Of a DNA stretch of 64,000 nt, positions 24,955-34,827 are shown piece after piece. Within the stretch, counting starts at the first letter, position 1, and each line of letters starts with the position of its first letter. Source of the DNA: Arthrobacter sp. B1805. GTDB taxonomy: Bacteria; Actinomycetota; Actinomycetes; Actinomycetales; Micrococcaceae. The DNA lies in assembly GCF_002929745.1 (NCBI RefSeq), contig NZ_PJIQ01000001.1:236850-300849 (forward strand), in the 5' to 3' direction. The translations under genes and the position numbers were made by a program. Below the pieces are notes generated by a model. The model was not told the origin of the DNA, ran no database searches, and saw only the letters and a list, made by a program, of their open reading frames with translations.

Positions 24955-25965
24955 ATGACCGACACGCAGCAGTCCGACACGGCAGGGCACAGCACCAAGG
25001 GGGCCTACGTAACCTCGGGGAAGGAATTCACGCGGGACACCCAGTACATCGAGACGCGCATCACGCGTGACGGCTCCGATGGCTATCCCGTTGAAGCCGG
25101 GCGATACCGCCTCATCGCCGCGAGGGCATGCCCCTGGGCCAACCGGACCATCATCGTGCGGCGGCTCCTCGGTCTGGAGGATGCCATCTCGCTGGGAACT
25201 CCGGGACCGACGCACGACAGCCGGTCCTGGACGTTCGACCTCGATCCTGACGGACGCGACCCGGTGCTGGGCATCGAGCGCCTGCAGGAGGCCTTCTTCA
25301 AGCGCGATCCCCACTACTCGCGCGGGATCACGGTGCCGGCCATCGTGGACACGACGACTGGCGCGGTCGTGACCAACAATTTCCCGCAGATCACCCTCGA
25401 CTTCTCCAGCGAATGGCAGGAGTTCCACCGCGACGGCGCGCCGGACCTCTACCCGGAGGACCTGCGCGAGGAGATCGACGCCGTGAACAAGCGTGTCTTC
25501 ACCGAGGTGAACAACGGCGTCTACCGCTGTGGTTTCGCCGGTTCCCAGGAGGCGTACGACGCCGCGTACGACCGGCTGTTCACGGCCCTGGACTGGCTCG
25601 AGGAACGCCTGGCCTCGCAGCGATTCCTGGTGGGGGACACGATCACGGAGGCGGATGTCCGCCTGTTCACGACGCTGGTCCGGTTCGACCCCGTGTACCA
25701 CGGACACTTCAAGTGCAACAGGAACAAGCTGACGGAGATGCCGGCGCTGTGGGCCTACGCCCGCGACCTGTTCCAGACGCCGGGTTTCGGGGACACCATC
25801 GACTTCGAGCAGATCAAGCAGCACTACTACATCGTGCACGAGGACATCAATCCTACCCGGATCGTCCCGAAGGGCCCTGACCTCGCGGGATGGACCACCG
25901 AGCACGGGCGCGAATCCCTCGGGGGCAGGCCCTTCGGCAACGGCACGCCGCCCGCGGCCGCCTAG
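24955..25965 (+). CDS. Glutathione S-transferase-family protein (ECM4/YqjG-type reductase)
   Basis: A 336-residue protein of the Xi-class GST family (S-glutathionyl-hydroquinone reductase type). The thioredoxin-fold half carries the catalytic Cys59 in ACPWANRTI, and VVTNNFPQI follows the family's NNES-like position. The C-terminal helical domain includes LFTALDWLEERLASQRFLVGDTITEADVRLFTTLVRFDPVYHGHFKCN. Actinobacteria use mycothiol rather than glutathione, so the physiological thiol is probably different. The start at 24955 is chosen over 24907, whose upstream codons fall within the terminator hairpin. Confidence 0.87.
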   Translation: MTDTQQSDTAGHSTKGAYVTSGKEFTRDTQYIETRITRDGSDGYPVEAGRYRLIAARACPWANRTIIVRRLLGLEDAISLGTPGPTHDSRSWTFDLDPDGRDPVLGIERLQEAFFKRDPHYSRGITVPAIVDTTTGAVVTNNFPQITLDFSSEWQEFHRDGAPDLYPEDLREEIDAVNKRVFTEVNNGVYRCGFAGSQEAYDAAYDRLFTALDWLEERLASQRFLVGDTITEADVRLFTTLVRFDPVYHGHFKCNRNKLTEMPALWAYARDLFQTPGFGDTIDFEQIKQHYYIVHEDINPTRIVPKGPDLAGWTTEHGRESLGGRPFGNGTPPAAA

Positions 25966-26012
25966 GTACTCGGCTGGTCCGGCTGCCCCGGACGACGCGG
26001 CGGCCCGGAGCA

Positions 26013-26036
26013 TTAGGAAACAAATCCGTTTCTTAA
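26013..26036. promoter_or_regulatory. Imperfect palindrome upstream of siderophore uptake operon
   Basis: TTAGGAAAC and GTTTCTTAA (one mismatch) flank AAATCC, 59 bases upstream of the first permease. A second element at 26045-26060, CAGGCTACCCTTA, resembles one half of a DtxR/IdeR iron box (AGGCTAACCTAA). Iron control is likely on context but the protein is not identified. Confidence 0.45.
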
Positions 26037-26094
26037 TGGGCAATAGCACAGGCTACCCTTACTTCAGACCGATCGTCTGGCTGAGGGAGGCACC

Positions 26095-27159
26095 ATGGCA
26101 GTTCAGGCCTCCGTGCTGCGTCCGGCTCCCGCGGCCGAACCTGGTCCCGCCGTTCGCCGCCGGTCCACACCGCGCACCGTGGCGGGGCTCCTCATCACAG
26201 CCGTCATCCTCGCCGTCTTCTGCCTCGCCTCGCTGACCATCGGCGCACGGTCCGTCGGCGTGGGCACCATGGTCGATGCCGTGGTTGCCTTCGATCCCGC
26301 CAACGGCGACCACGCCGTCGTCCTCTCCCGCGTCCCGCGCACCGTCGTCGGACTGCTCGTCGGGTCGGCACTCGCAACTGCCGGCGCAGCACTCCAGGGA
26401 ATCGCCCGGAATCCTTTGGCCGACCCCGGCATCCTCGGGATCAATGCAGGGGCTTCCCTCGCGATCGTCGTCGGGATCTACCTCTTCGGGCTCGGCAGCG
26501 CCTCCGGGTACATCTGGTTCGCCTTCGCGGGCGCAGGCGCCGCAGCCCTCACGGTCTACGCGGTGGCGAGCCTCGGGCGGGAGGGCGCGACGCCGGTCAA
26601 GCTCGCGCTCGCGGGTGCTGCCCTCGCGGCAGGGCTCGCGAGCCTCACCAACGCCATCCTCGTATCGAGCCAGGAGACGCTGGACGCCTTCCGGTTCTGG
26701 CAGGTCGGCACGCTCTCCGGCCGCGGTTGGGACGTCATCGGGATCGTGGCGCCGTTCCTCCTGGCGGGCCTCGCGCTGACCCTCGCGACCGGCAAGGTCC
26801 TCAACAGCCTCGCGCTCGGTGACGATGTCGCCCGGGGGCTCGGCCAGAATGTCGCCCTGGCGCGTGGTATCGCCGGCCTCGGCGCGGTGGTCCTGTGTGG
26901 TGCCGCGACGGCTGCCGCCGGTCCCATCGCCTTCGTCGGGCTCGTCATCCCGCACGTGGTGCGTCTGGCAGTCGGAGCCGACTACCGCTGGATCCTGCCG
27001 TTCTCCGCGCTCCTCGGGCCCGTGCTGCTGCTCGGCGCCGACATCCTGGGGCGAGTCGTCCTGCCTCCGAGCGAAGTGCAGGTAGGCATCATGACCGCCG
27101 TCGTCGGCGCTCCCGCCTTCATCTGGTTGGTGCGTCGACGGAGGATGGCGCAGCTGTGA
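26095..27159 (+). CDS. FecCD-family iron-siderophore ABC permease, first subunit
   Basis: A 354-residue membrane permease of the BtuC/FecCD family with about ten helices. Hallmarks are VVLSRVPRTVVGLLVGSALATAGAALQGIARNPLADPGILGINAGASLAIV in the first half and GPIAFVGLVIPHVVRLAVGADYRWILPFSALLGPVLLLGADILGR near the end. GGGAGG precedes the ATG. Its stop overlaps the GTG of the second permease (GTGA), showing translational coupling. With the downstream ATPase and siderophore-interacting protein it forms a ferric siderophore importer. Confidence 0.93.
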   Translation: MAVQASVLRPAPAAEPGPAVRRRSTPRTVAGLLITAVILAVFCLASLTIGARSVGVGTMVDAVVAFDPANGDHAVVLSRVPRTVVGLLVGSALATAGAALQGIARNPLADPGILGINAGASLAIVVGIYLFGLGSASGYIWFAFAGAGAAALTVYAVASLGREGATPVKLALAGAALAAGLASLTNAILVSSQETLDAFRFWQVGTLSGRGWDVIGIVAPFLLAGLALTLATGKVLNSLALGDDVARGLGQNVALARGIAGLGAVVLCGAATAAAGPIAFVGLVIPHVVRLAVGADYRWILPFSALLGPVLLLGADILGRVVLPPSEVQVGIMTAVVGAPAFIWLVRRRRMAQL

Positions 27160-28223
27160 GCACCTCCCTCGCCGTCCGGCATCCCCGGACACTCCCGCAC
27201 CCCGCTGAAGGCCTCGCCGCCGTCCGCGCCCGCCGGCGCAGGAGCTCGGCAATACGGATGGCCGCCGTGGCCGGCATCGTCCTCGTGCTGTTCGCGGTGA
27301 ACATCCTTCTCGGCTCCTACACCGTCACGATCCCCGACTTCTTCCGGATCCTGGGCGGGGCCGACATACCGGGCGCAAGCTTCATCGTGCTGGAGAGCAA
27401 ACTGCCCAGAGCCGTGATCGGTCTCATGATCGGGGTGGCCTTCGGGATCGCCGGCGCAGTCTTCCAGACGATGCTGCGCAACCCCTTGGCGAGCCCTGAC
27501 ATCATCGGCATCAGCTACGGCGCGAGCGCCTCGGCGGTGGCCGCCATCGTGCTCTTCGGGGCTGCCGGAGCGACCGTCTCGTTCTCGGCGCTCATCGGGG
27601 CACTGGTGGTGGCCGCGGCGATCTACCTGATCTCCCGGCGCGGAGGTGTGGCGGGCTACCGGCTCATCCTCGTGGGCATCGGGTTCGCCGCCGTCATGCA
27701 CGCCCTGGTCAACTTCCTCATCACCCGTGCGGATCTCCGGACGGCGGCGGAGGCGGTCCTGTGGCTGAGCGGGTCGCTCAACTCGAGCAACTGGGACCGT
27801 GTTGCAGTGCTGCTCGCCTGTCTCGTGGTCCTGGTGCCGGGAGCGGCCGTCCTCTCCCGCAGCCTGCAGGGCCTCGAACTGGGGGACGACGCCGCCGCAG
27901 GCCTCGGCGTCCGGGTCGAGGCATCACGGTTGTGGCTCATGTTCACGGCCGTGGCCCTCGCTGCGGTGGCCACCGCGGCAGCCGGGCCCGTCGCCTCCGT
28001 TGCTTTCCTCGCCGGACCGATCGCCCGCCGGTTGCTCGCGAACCGGTCCTCGCTCGCGATGGCGGCACTGGTGGGTGCGGTGATCGTGCTCGCGGCCGAC
28101 TTCGTCGCCGCGAACCTCATCCCCGGGGCATCGCTGCCCGTCGGCGTCGTCACAGGCGCCCTCGGCGCGCCGTTCCTGCTGTGGCTGCTCGCCACGGCCA
28201 ACCGCTCCGGCCAGGGAGGCTGA
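27156..28223 (+). CDS. FecCD-family iron-siderophore ABC permease, second subunit
   Basis: A 355-residue partner permease with the same topology: [46 protein letters not shown] and the terminal [46 protein letters not shown]. The GTG start at 27156 overlaps the previous stop; the open frame reaches further upstream only as an overlap. The stop codon in turn overlaps the ATG of the ATPase gene. Confidence 0.92.
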   Translation: MSTSLAVRHPRTLPHPAEGLAAVRARRRRSSAIRMAAVAGIVLVLFAVNILLGSYTVTIPDFFRILGGADIPGASFIVLESKLPRAVIGLMIGVAFGIAGAVFQTMLRNPLASPDIIGISYGASASAVAAIVLFGAAGATVSFSALIGALVVAAAIYLISRRGGVAGYRLILVGIGFAAVMHALVNFLITRADLRTAAEAVLWLSGSLNSSNWDRVAVLLACLVVLVPGAAVLSRSLQGLELGDDAAAGLGVRVEASRLWLMFTAVALAAVATAAAGPVASVAFLAGPIARRLLANRSSLAMAALVGAVIVLAADFVAANLIPGASLPVGVVTGALGAPFLLWLLATANRSGQGG

Positions 28224-29149
28224 TGATGGCTGCACGCCGAGATCCTAGGACGACCGACACCCTGTCGGCGGAGGACCTCACGCTCGCGTACGACCAACGC
28301 GTCGTCGTCGAAGGGCTCTCCGTCGAGGTTCCGGCGGGGAGGGTGACGGTGATCGTGGGCGCGAACGCATGCGGCAAGTCGACGCTGCTGCGCGGACTGG
28401 CGCGCCTCCTGAAACCCGCGAAGGGCACTGTCGTGCTGAACGGATCGGACATCCACACCCAGTCGACCAAGGCTGTCGCCCGCGTACTCGGGCTCCTCCC
28501 ACAGACGCCGGTCGCTCCCGACGGCATCAGCGTCGCCGATCTCGTGGGACGCGGCCGGTACCCGCACCAGGGCTGGTTCCGCCAGTGGACAGCGGAGGAC
28601 GACGCGGCAGTGGCGGGCGCGCTCGAGGCCACCGACACCCTGGGCCTCGCCGACCGCAGCGTGGACGAACTGAGCGGCGGGCAGCGCCAGCGGGTGTGGA
28701 TCGCCATGGCACTTGCCCAGCAGACCGGGATCCTGCTGCTCGACGAGCCCACGACCTTCCTGGACGTCACGCATCAGATCGAGGTCCTCGATCTGATCAC
28801 CGACCTCAACCGGCGCGCCGGGACCACGGTGGTCATGGTGCTTCACGACCTCAACCTCGCTGCGCGCTACGCCGACCACCTCATCGCGATGCGGGACGGG
28901 CGGATCGTCGCAGAGGGCCCCCCGTCCGGCGTCGTCACCCAGGAGACCGTTTCCGGCGTCTTCAACCTCGACTGCCGCGTCATCGAGGATCCCGTCTCCG
29001 GCACACCGATGGTCGTGCCTGTCGGCAGGCACCACGGCGCCCCGACGGCGATGAGCGCACCGACCTCCCGTGCCGGCCAGGTGCCGGCACGGGGCTACCG
29101 ACCCAACCCGCAGGACACCGTCCCGGCCCACCTGGAGGCAACATCATGA
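28223..29149 (+). CDS. Siderophore ABC transporter ATPase (FepC-type)
   Basis: A 308-residue ATP-binding subunit. Walker A is GANACGKST (46-54), a variant of GPNGCGKST; the signature LSGGQ is at 150-154 and Walker B LLLDEP at 171-176, with the switch His in VLHDLN. A C-terminal extension of about 50 residues (from [10 protein letters not shown]) is low complexity. ATGATG at 28223 gives two possible starts; the first overlaps the upstream TGA. Confidence 0.93.
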   Translation: MMAARRDPRTTDTLSAEDLTLAYDQRVVVEGLSVEVPAGRVTVIVGANACGKSTLLRGLARLLKPAKGTVVLNGSDIHTQSTKAVARVLGLLPQTPVAPDGISVADLVGRGRYPHQGWFRQWTAEDDAAVAGALEATDTLGLADRSVDELSGGQRQRVWIAMALAQQTGILLLDEPTTFLDVTHQIEVLDLITDLNRRAGTTVVMVLHDLNLAARYADHLIAMRDGRIVAEGPPSGVVTQETVSGVFNLDCRVIEDPVSGTPMVVPVGRHHGAPTAMSAPTSRAGQVPARGYRPNPQDTVPAHLEATS

Positions 29150-30201
29150 CCGAAGTGAGCCAGCGGAGCACCCTGCGGACCGCCGCGGACACCGAGCCCA
29201 TGGTGCTGGCGTTCGACGTCGTCGTCACCCGGGTGCAGGAGCTCGGCGCGAATTTCCGCCGTATCACCTTCGGCGGTTCGTGCCTCGCGGCGTTCGGCGT
29301 GGCGGGCGACACGCTGGACCTCAGGATCAAGATCATCATCCCGTCGCAGGGTCGCGAGTGCCCGGACATCGCAGGGCTGATGCAGCGCGGCGGTGCCGCG
29401 AGCTGGTACCAGTCGTGGCTCGGCATGGACGCGGAGGAGCGCGGCTCGATGCGCACGTACACGGTGCGCGATGCGCGCTGCGAAGGGCCACGGCCCGAGA
29501 TCGACGTCGACTTCGTGATGCACCTCGACGACGAGGGCCGGGGAGGGCCCGCAGCCGAGTGGGCTTCGACGGCGCGGCCGGGGGACCGCGTGTGCATCAT
29601 CGGACCCAACTCCTCGGCGGCGCAGTGCCTGACGGCGGGAGCCTACGGCGGCATCGAGTGGAGCCCGGGGCTTGCCCAGCACGTCCTGCTGGCCGGTGAC
29701 GAGACCGCAGTGCCCGCCATCAGCGCCATCCTCGAGGCGCTCCCCGAGGACATGGGCGGGCAGGCCTTCCTCGAGGTCCCGGACGAGCGGGACATCCAGA
29801 GCATCGAGACCCGGTCCTCGGTCGCCATCACCTGGCTTCCCCGCAAGGGCCTCCCGCACGGCGAGCTGCTGGAGACAGCGGTTCGCGACGCCGTGCGTGT
29901 ACCCGGCTGGGTGTCCCTCGCCGGCTCCGCCGACGCCGTCAGTGGCGGTACCGAACCCGAGTACGTCGATGTCGACAGAACCATCCTCTGGGAGACCCCG
30001 CAACTGCTCGAGACTGCGATCGTGAGGTCGACGGTCAATCCCGAGCGCCCGTCGGGCACCCAACCGTTCTACGCCTGGATCGCGGGGGAGGCCGCGGTGG
30101 TGCGGGGACTGCGCCGCTACCTGGTGCGCGATGTGGGCGTTGACCGGAAACAGGTTGCGTTCATGGGGTACTGGCGCAAAGGGCGCGCCGAGTTGTCCTG
30201 A
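29146..30201 (+). CDS. Siderophore-interacting protein (FAD-dependent ferric reductase family)
   Basis: A 351-residue flavoprotein of the SIP family, which releases iron from imported siderophores by reduction. The FAD-binding motif RTYTVR is at 103-108, followed by DFVMH. The NAD(P)H-side motif GDETAVPAI appears near 184, and the typical C-terminus MGYWRKG near 342. GGAGG lies 8 bases before ATG 29146, which overlaps the ATPase stop. Its place as the last gene of the uptake operon supports the role. Confidence 0.92.
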   Translation: MTEVSQRSTLRTAADTEPMVLAFDVVVTRVQELGANFRRITFGGSCLAAFGVAGDTLDLRIKIIIPSQGRECPDIAGLMQRGGAASWYQSWLGMDAEERGSMRTYTVRDARCEGPRPEIDVDFVMHLDDEGRGGPAAEWASTARPGDRVCIIGPNSSAAQCLTAGAYGGIEWSPGLAQHVLLAGDETAVPAISAILEALPEDMGGQAFLEVPDERDIQSIETRSSVAITWLPRKGLPHGELLETAVRDAVRVPGWVSLAGSADAVSGGTEPEYVDVDRTILWETPQLLETAIVRSTVNPERPSGTQPFYAWIAGEAAVVRGLRRYLVRDVGVDRKQVAFMGYWRKGRAELS

Positions 30202-30388
30202 TGCCGCCGATCGGTTCCTGAGGCGCAGGTTCTCCGGGGGAATTGCGCAGGTTCCCGTGAGCGGAAAGCAGTATTGCACGAAAGATCCACAGGATGGATA
30301 ACGGAATTGTAACTGCGCGTTCCGTGCCCTAAGGTTTGAGCAGTCGAAGCTCGTTTTATTGTGATCCAGGTCCGCACGCCTAACCCTG

Positions 30389-30582
30389 TCAGCGGACCGC
30401 ATGAACAACCTGTGACAGGGGTGGAGGATCCACATTCCGGCGGTGCGAGCCGCCTTGGGGTGAAGCCCTCTACGCATTGCTAATCAGCACGGCCCCACCT
30501 GCGGTTCCACCGCGTCCGGGGCTGCGCCGAGGGGGCCGAGTCAACTCTTGCTCGAATCCGACAGCTAACTTCGCCGGCGTCC
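30389..30582 (+). ncRNA. Cyclic di-AMP riboswitch (ydaO-yuaA type)
   Basis: The leader of the M23 peptidase gene carries conserved segments of the ydaO class: GGGGTGAAG (30457-30465) in the central core and, near the 3' end, CGAATCCGACAGCTAAC followed by TTCGCCGGCG, matching the consensus CCGANYCCGNCAGCUAAC. In actinobacteria this class precedes cell-wall hydrolase genes and is normally turned off by c-di-AMP. Ends are approximate, judged by eye. Confidence 0.8.
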
Positions 30583-30592
30583 TGAGAGAGGT

Positions 30593-32140
30593 ATGCAGTT
30601 GACCCAGACGGTTACGTCCGGGCGCCGTCGCGCGTCCGACGATCGGGCGCACCACCAGTCGGTTCCGCACAGCTCTGCCCCCGCCCTCCCGAGCCGCCGG
30701 TCGCTCCGTGTCGGGACGTACGAGGCCCGACCTGCAGTACGGACCCCCGCGGCCCGCGTCGCCCCCGTCGACACGCGCCCCACGATCGTGACCCATGCTG
30801 CGCCCGGCATCGAAGCCGCGCCCGCTTCCGTTGTTGCCCACGTTGCCGTTGCTGAGCCCGTTGCCGTTGCCGTTGCCGTTGCTGCGCCTGCTCCCGTCGC
30901 GGCCGTTACCGCCCGCGTGGCCGTTCCAGGCCTCCCGACGGCTCCTGCCCGCGCGCCCATGGCTGCCTCGGCCGGTGGCGCGGCCCCCACCCGCGCCGGT
31001 CGACGGGCCGCGACTCCGGCTGGTCCTCCTGCGGCATCGGCCGTCGAAGCCTCGAGCCGGGTTGCAGCACCACGACCGCCCGTATCGGCTCCGCCCGTCA
31101 CCGCGCGTGCCCTTCCAGTGCCCGCCCCCTCCGAGCGCCTGCTCACCCGCCGGGAGATCCGTGAACAGGGGAAAGCCGCGCGCGAGGCAGCCGCAGCCGT
31201 GCTCCTGCACTCCGAGAGCCTGACGTCCGAACGGGTCGAGGTCGCCGTCGGAGAGCCGAGGCGCGCACCGGTCGAGGTTTCAGCCACCGGACCCACACCG
31301 GCACCACCGGTGGACGACGTCGACGGCGCTGTCCCGGCGACGCGCCGGAGCGCCCACCAGCCCTCTGCGGCCGTGCGGCCGCACCAGGGCACACGGCCAC
31401 GCGCGGCAGTCCGCCCGGCGGCAGTCCGCCGCGCCGCAGCCCGCCCCACCCCGCTCACACGACTGCGGGACAACGCCGCGACCGCCGGCATCGTCCTCGC
31501 TTCCGCCGGTCTGGTCATGGGTGCCGTGGCTCCCTCGACGACGACCGCGGCCACGGGCAGCAGTGCCACGGCCGCGGAAGCGCCCGGTGTCGCACTGGCC
31601 TCGGGTGTCGCTCCTGCTGTCACTGCGCCTGCCGAGGCGTCGGTGACGTTCGGCCTGGAGAGTGCAGGCCCGGCGACCGAGGGCATCGCTCCGAGCATCG
31701 CCAGCGCGAGGGCCCTCTCGAGCTCGCTGACCCCGGCAGCGAAGGAACGCAAGGCGTTCGACGTTCCCGTGGCCAATCCCGTCGTGGCTTCGACCTTCGG
31801 ATACCGGGTCAACCCCATGGGTGGCTACGGCTCGGAACTCCACACCGGCCTGGACTACGCCAGCGCGTGCGGTACGCCCGTCGTCGCAGCCGATGCGGGA
31901 ACCGTCATCGACTCCGGCTGGCATGCCTACGGAGGAGGCCAGCGCATCGTCGTCGATCACGGCGACGGCATGAAGACCACCTACAACCACATGAGCGTGC
32001 TCGAGGTACCGGCCGGTACCCAGGTGCACCGTGGCGAGGTCCTCGGCGCAGTCGGCAGCACCGGGAACTCCACCGGCTGCCACCTGCACTTCGAGGTCAT
32101 GGTGAACGACGAGAAGGTCGATCCGCAGCCCTGGCTCTAG
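30593..32140 (+). CDS. M23-family cell-wall endopeptidase with long Ala/Pro N-terminal region
   Basis: A 515-residue protein. The catalytic LytM/M23 domain (about 405-513) has zinc ligands His417 and Asp421 in HTGLD and His499 in the CHLHFEV motif (His497 being the other catalytic His). A single hydrophobic helix at about 296-316 (NAATAGIVLASAGLVMGAVA) probably exports the C-terminal half. That leaves nearly 295 residues, rich in Ala, Pro, Val and Arg, on the cytosolic side, including a VAVAVAVAAP run encoded by GTTGCC repeats. Control by the upstream c-di-AMP riboswitch fits a peptidoglycan-remodelling enzyme. Confidence 0.9.
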   Translation: MQLTQTVTSGRRRASDDRAHHQSVPHSSAPALPSRRSLRVGTYEARPAVRTPAARVAPVDTRPTIVTHAAPGIEAAPASVVAHVAVAEPVAVAVAVAAPAPVAAVTARVAVPGLPTAPARAPMAASAGGAAPTRAGRRAATPAGPPAASAVEASSRVAAPRPPVSAPPVTARALPVPAPSERLLTRREIREQGKAAREAAAAVLLHSESLTSERVEVAVGEPRRAPVEVSATGPTPAPPVDDVDGAVPATRRSAHQPSAAVRPHQGTRPRAAVRPAAVRRAAARPTPLTRLRDNAATAGIVLASAGLVMGAVAPSTTTAATGSSATAAEAPGVALASGVAPAVTAPAEASVTFGLESAGPATEGIAPSIASARALSSSLTPAAKERKAFDVPVANPVVASTFGYRVNPMGGYGSELHTGLDYASACGTPVVAADAGTVIDSGWHAYGGGQRIVVDHGDGMKTTYNHMSVLEVPAGTQVHRGEVLGAVGSTGNSTGCHLHFEVMVNDEKVDPQPWL

Positions 32141-32242
32141 CCCGGGCGATCCCGGGGTCGCGCTGCACCCGACGGTGAGCACGCGGCCATGGCGGCCGCC
32201 GGTACCGCGCAGGAGCGATCCGAGGAGGCGCCCCGGCGCCTG

Positions 32243-33247
32243 TCAGGGCAGCGGTTCGCTGACGACGGCGGGATCCTTGTACCCGAGGGGCATCCTCAAC
32301 CGGAGTGACTCGGGCTTCATCTCGAACGCCATGTGGGTCGCCTTGCCCAGCGGGTCGCCGTCGAGTTGAACCTCCAGCGGTTCGTGCAGGGTGACCTCGG
32401 CGGTGCGGCACTGGAAGTACTCGAGCGACGGGTCCTTGCCCTTGCCCTTCCCCCGCGCGACGAGCTTGCCGGCGACGGCCAGCCAGCCCAGCCTGCCCTT
32501 CGGGGCGACCGTCATGAGGTCCATCAGGCCGTCGTCGATCTTCGCACCGGGGAAGATCTCCAGACCGCCCATGATCTTCCCGCAGTTGCCACCCATCACG
32601 CTGCGCAGGCGGCGGACGAAGGGCTTTCCGCCGTCGACCGAGATGGTGGTCCGCGCTGGCCTGCCCGGCAGGTTCCGGATGCCCGCGTCAACGTAGGCGA
32701 GCCAGCCCACCTTGTCCTTCAGGTCGTCGCGCGTATCGGACATGATGGCGGCGTCGTAGCCGATGCCCGCCATGACGAGGAAGACGTGGGCGTCCTGTGC
32801 CCGGTCCACCGTCACGTGCACGACGTCGATGGTGCGTTCCGTCCCCCTGAACGCAGCCTCGACGGCGGCGTCCGGATCATCGACGGCGATGTCGAGGTTG
32901 CGTGCGAGCAGGTTTCCGGTGCCCAGCGGCACGATGGCCATCATGGTGCCGGTCTCCGCGAGCTCCTCGGCAACACACCGCACGGTACCGTCCCCGCCGG
33001 CCGCGATCACGAGATCGACGCCGGCGTCCAACGCCTGGCGTGCCTGGCCGTGCCCGGGGTCGTCCTCCGTGGTCTCGATGACCAGGGGTTCCTCCCAGCC
33101 GTCCTCTGCCGAGACGCGCCTGACAGCACCCTCGACATCGCCGGTGGTGGCCTTGATGGGGTTGATGATGAGCGCGGCGCGGCGACTGCCCGATCCGGCG
33201 TCGGCGGCCGTGTCAGGCGTTGCTTCGGGTGGTGCGTCGGTAGGCAT
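32243..33247 (-). CDS. Diacylglycerol kinase-family protein
   Basis: A 334-residue lipid kinase of the YegS/DAGK family. NPIKA at 29-33 and the glycine-rich AAGGDGTV at 82-89 form the nucleotide site; PLGTGNLLARNL (108-119) is the conserved second loop. The second half ends with VQLDGDPLGKATHMAFEMKPESLRLRMP. I place the start at 33247 because AAGGAC precedes it; the frame continues to 33409 without a site. It is divergent from the GDSL hydrolase. Unlike the lipid kinase at 1780 it has canonical GGDGT. Confidence 0.9.
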   Translation of the reverse strand: MPTDAPPEATPDTAADAGSGSRRAALIINPIKATTGDVEGAVRRVSAEDGWEEPLVIETTEDDPGHGQARQALDAGVDLVIAAGGDGTVRCVAEELAETGTMMAIVPLGTGNLLARNLDIAVDDPDAAVEAAFRGTERTIDVVHVTVDRAQDAHVFLVMAGIGYDAAIMSDTRDDLKDKVGWLAYVDAGIRNLPGRPARTTISVDGGKPFVRRLRSVMGGNCGKIMGGLEIFPGAKIDDGLMDLMTVAPKGRLGWLAVAGKLVARGKGKGKDPSLEYFQCRTAEVTLHEPLEVQLDGDPLGKATHMAFEMKPESLRLRMPLGYKDPAVVSEPLP

Positions 33248-33329
33248 GATGTCCTTCGTCCGGGTGTCAACGGGGGCCTCTGCCGAGCTTATCGCTGCGG
33301 GTGGCCGCCCTAGGGGTAATCTTTCGGAC

Positions 33330-34112
33330 GTGACTTTCACCCAGCGATACGTGGCACTCGGCGACTCCTTCACCGAAGGAGTGGGTGACTGGGACCCGGC
33401 ATCACCCAACGGTGTCCGCGGTTGGGCCGATCGCGTGGCCGAGCAGCTCGTCCTCGCCGATGCGTCCTGGGGCTACGCCAACCTGGCGATCCGCGGCCGG
33501 AAGATGCGCCAGATCCTCGACGAGCAGGTCGACGCGGCCCTGCTGCTGGAGCCGACGCTCGTCACGATCTATGCCGGCGCCAACGACATCCTCCGCCCGC
33601 GCATCGACATCGACCGTCTGATGGGGCACTACGACGAAGGCATCGGCAGGCTCCGTGATGCGGGCGTCGACGTCGTGCTGTTCACGGGGTTCGACGCGTC
33701 GGGGTCGGCTGTCTTCGGCAGGACCAGGGGTCGCACGGCGGTGTACAACGAGTGGGTGCGCGAGATCGCCGACACGAGGGCCGCCACCGTCGTCGACTAC
33801 TGGCGCCTGCGCGAGTTCCAGGACTGGGGCTACTGGGATGTCGACCGGATGCACATGTCGGCGGCCGGTCACACGCTCATGGCCGCGCGGGTCCTCGAGG
33901 CCATGCAGGCATCGCACCGCATCGACCTGCCGGAACTCCAGGAGCGCCCTGCCCTGAGACGGATGGAGCAACTGCGGGCCGACGCGCAGTGGGCGCGGGA
34001 GTACCTGACGCCGTGGGTCGGCAGGCGGCTGCGCGGTGTCTCGTCGGGCGACACCCTGACGCCGAAGTATCCGACGCCGACCCATCCGCGCCGGGTCACG
34101 ACCAGCGCCTGA
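33330..34112 (+). CDS. SGNH/GDSL-family hydrolase
   Basis: A 260-residue esterase-like protein. Block I is VALGDSFTEGVGD with the nucleophile Ser near residue 13; block III is YAGANDIL with Gly and Asn; block V is DRMHMSAAGH with the catalytic Asp-x-x-His. No signal peptide is present. The GTG at 33330 fits block I's usual distance from the N-terminus. The natural substrate is unknown. The gap to the divergent lipid kinase is about 80 bases and should hold both promoters. Confidence 0.88.
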   Translation: MTFTQRYVALGDSFTEGVGDWDPASPNGVRGWADRVAEQLVLADASWGYANLAIRGRKMRQILDEQVDAALLLEPTLVTIYAGANDILRPRIDIDRLMGHYDEGIGRLRDAGVDVVLFTGFDASGSAVFGRTRGRTAVYNEWVREIADTRAATVVDYWRLREFQDWGYWDVDRMHMSAAGHTLMAARVLEAMQASHRIDLPELQERPALRRMEQLRADAQWAREYLTPWVGRRLRGVSSGDTLTPKYPTPTHPRRVTTSA

Positions 34113-34229
34113 GACTCCGGGCGAACGGGTAGCAGCACGCACTCACCACGATCTTCGGGACGTGCGCAAGCACGGGGCGCACAGCCCGGACCCCCGTCGG
34201 CCCAGGGACCGATGTGCCAGAATGAGCGG

Positions 34230-34805
34230 ATGGCGGCGCACTGGCTCACACCCGAGGAGCGGCGCGCGTGGCTGGCCCTCTATGCGCTGTCGTCCCTCCT
34301 CCCGGCGAGCCTCGACGCCCATCTCTTCCGCGAGGCGCGCATCACCCTGTTCGACTACCACGTGCTGGCCATGCTCTCCGAGGCCGAGGATGCCCGCCTG
34401 CCCATGAGCGAACTGGCAGCGCGTTCGGCGGCATCCCTGTCACGCCTGAGCCACGTGGTCAAGAAGCTCGAGGTCCGCGGGTGGGTGGCCCGCGTACCCT
34501 CGTCGTCCGACGGACGCGTGACAACCGCTTCCCTCACGCCGGCCGGGCTCGAGATGCTGACGGAGCTGGCGGTGTCCCATGTCGCCCAGGTCCGCTCCAC
34601 CGTCTTCGACGCGCTCGACGAACAGGACGTGACAGACCTCGATCGGGTCGGCCGGAAAATCCTGCGCGGCATGGACAGCGCCCACTGGATCCTCGCCGAC
34701 GGCGAAGCGGCGGTGGAGGCCGACATCACGGGCGGGGTGCCTGTGCAGGGATCCGGTGCCGCGCTCGACGCCCCTGGCGAACAGGCACCCGAGACCGGCG
34801 CATAG
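34230..34805 (+). CDS. MarR-family transcriptional regulator
   Basis: A 191-residue regulator with winged helix-turn-helix core (about 45-120): FDYHVLAMLSEAEDARLPMSELAARSAASLSRLSHVVKKLEVRGWVARVPSSSDGRVTTASLTPAGLEMLTELA. The N-terminal TPEERRAWLALYALSSLLPASLDAHLFREA is the typical dimerisation helix. The start at ATG 34230 rather than 34212 matches the family N-terminus MxxxxWLTxEE. It lies 22 bases before the GlgC-like gene, so the two may be cotranscribed. Confidence 0.9.
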   Translation: MAAHWLTPEERRAWLALYALSSLLPASLDAHLFREARITLFDYHVLAMLSEAEDARLPMSELAARSAASLSRLSHVVKKLEVRGWVARVPSSSDGRVTTASLTPAGLEMLTELAVSHVAQVRSTVFDALDEQDVTDLDRVGRKILRGMDSAHWILADGEAAVEADITGGVPVQGSGAALDAPGEQAPETGA

Positions 34806-34827
34806 GCCGGGCAGGACAGGACGACGC

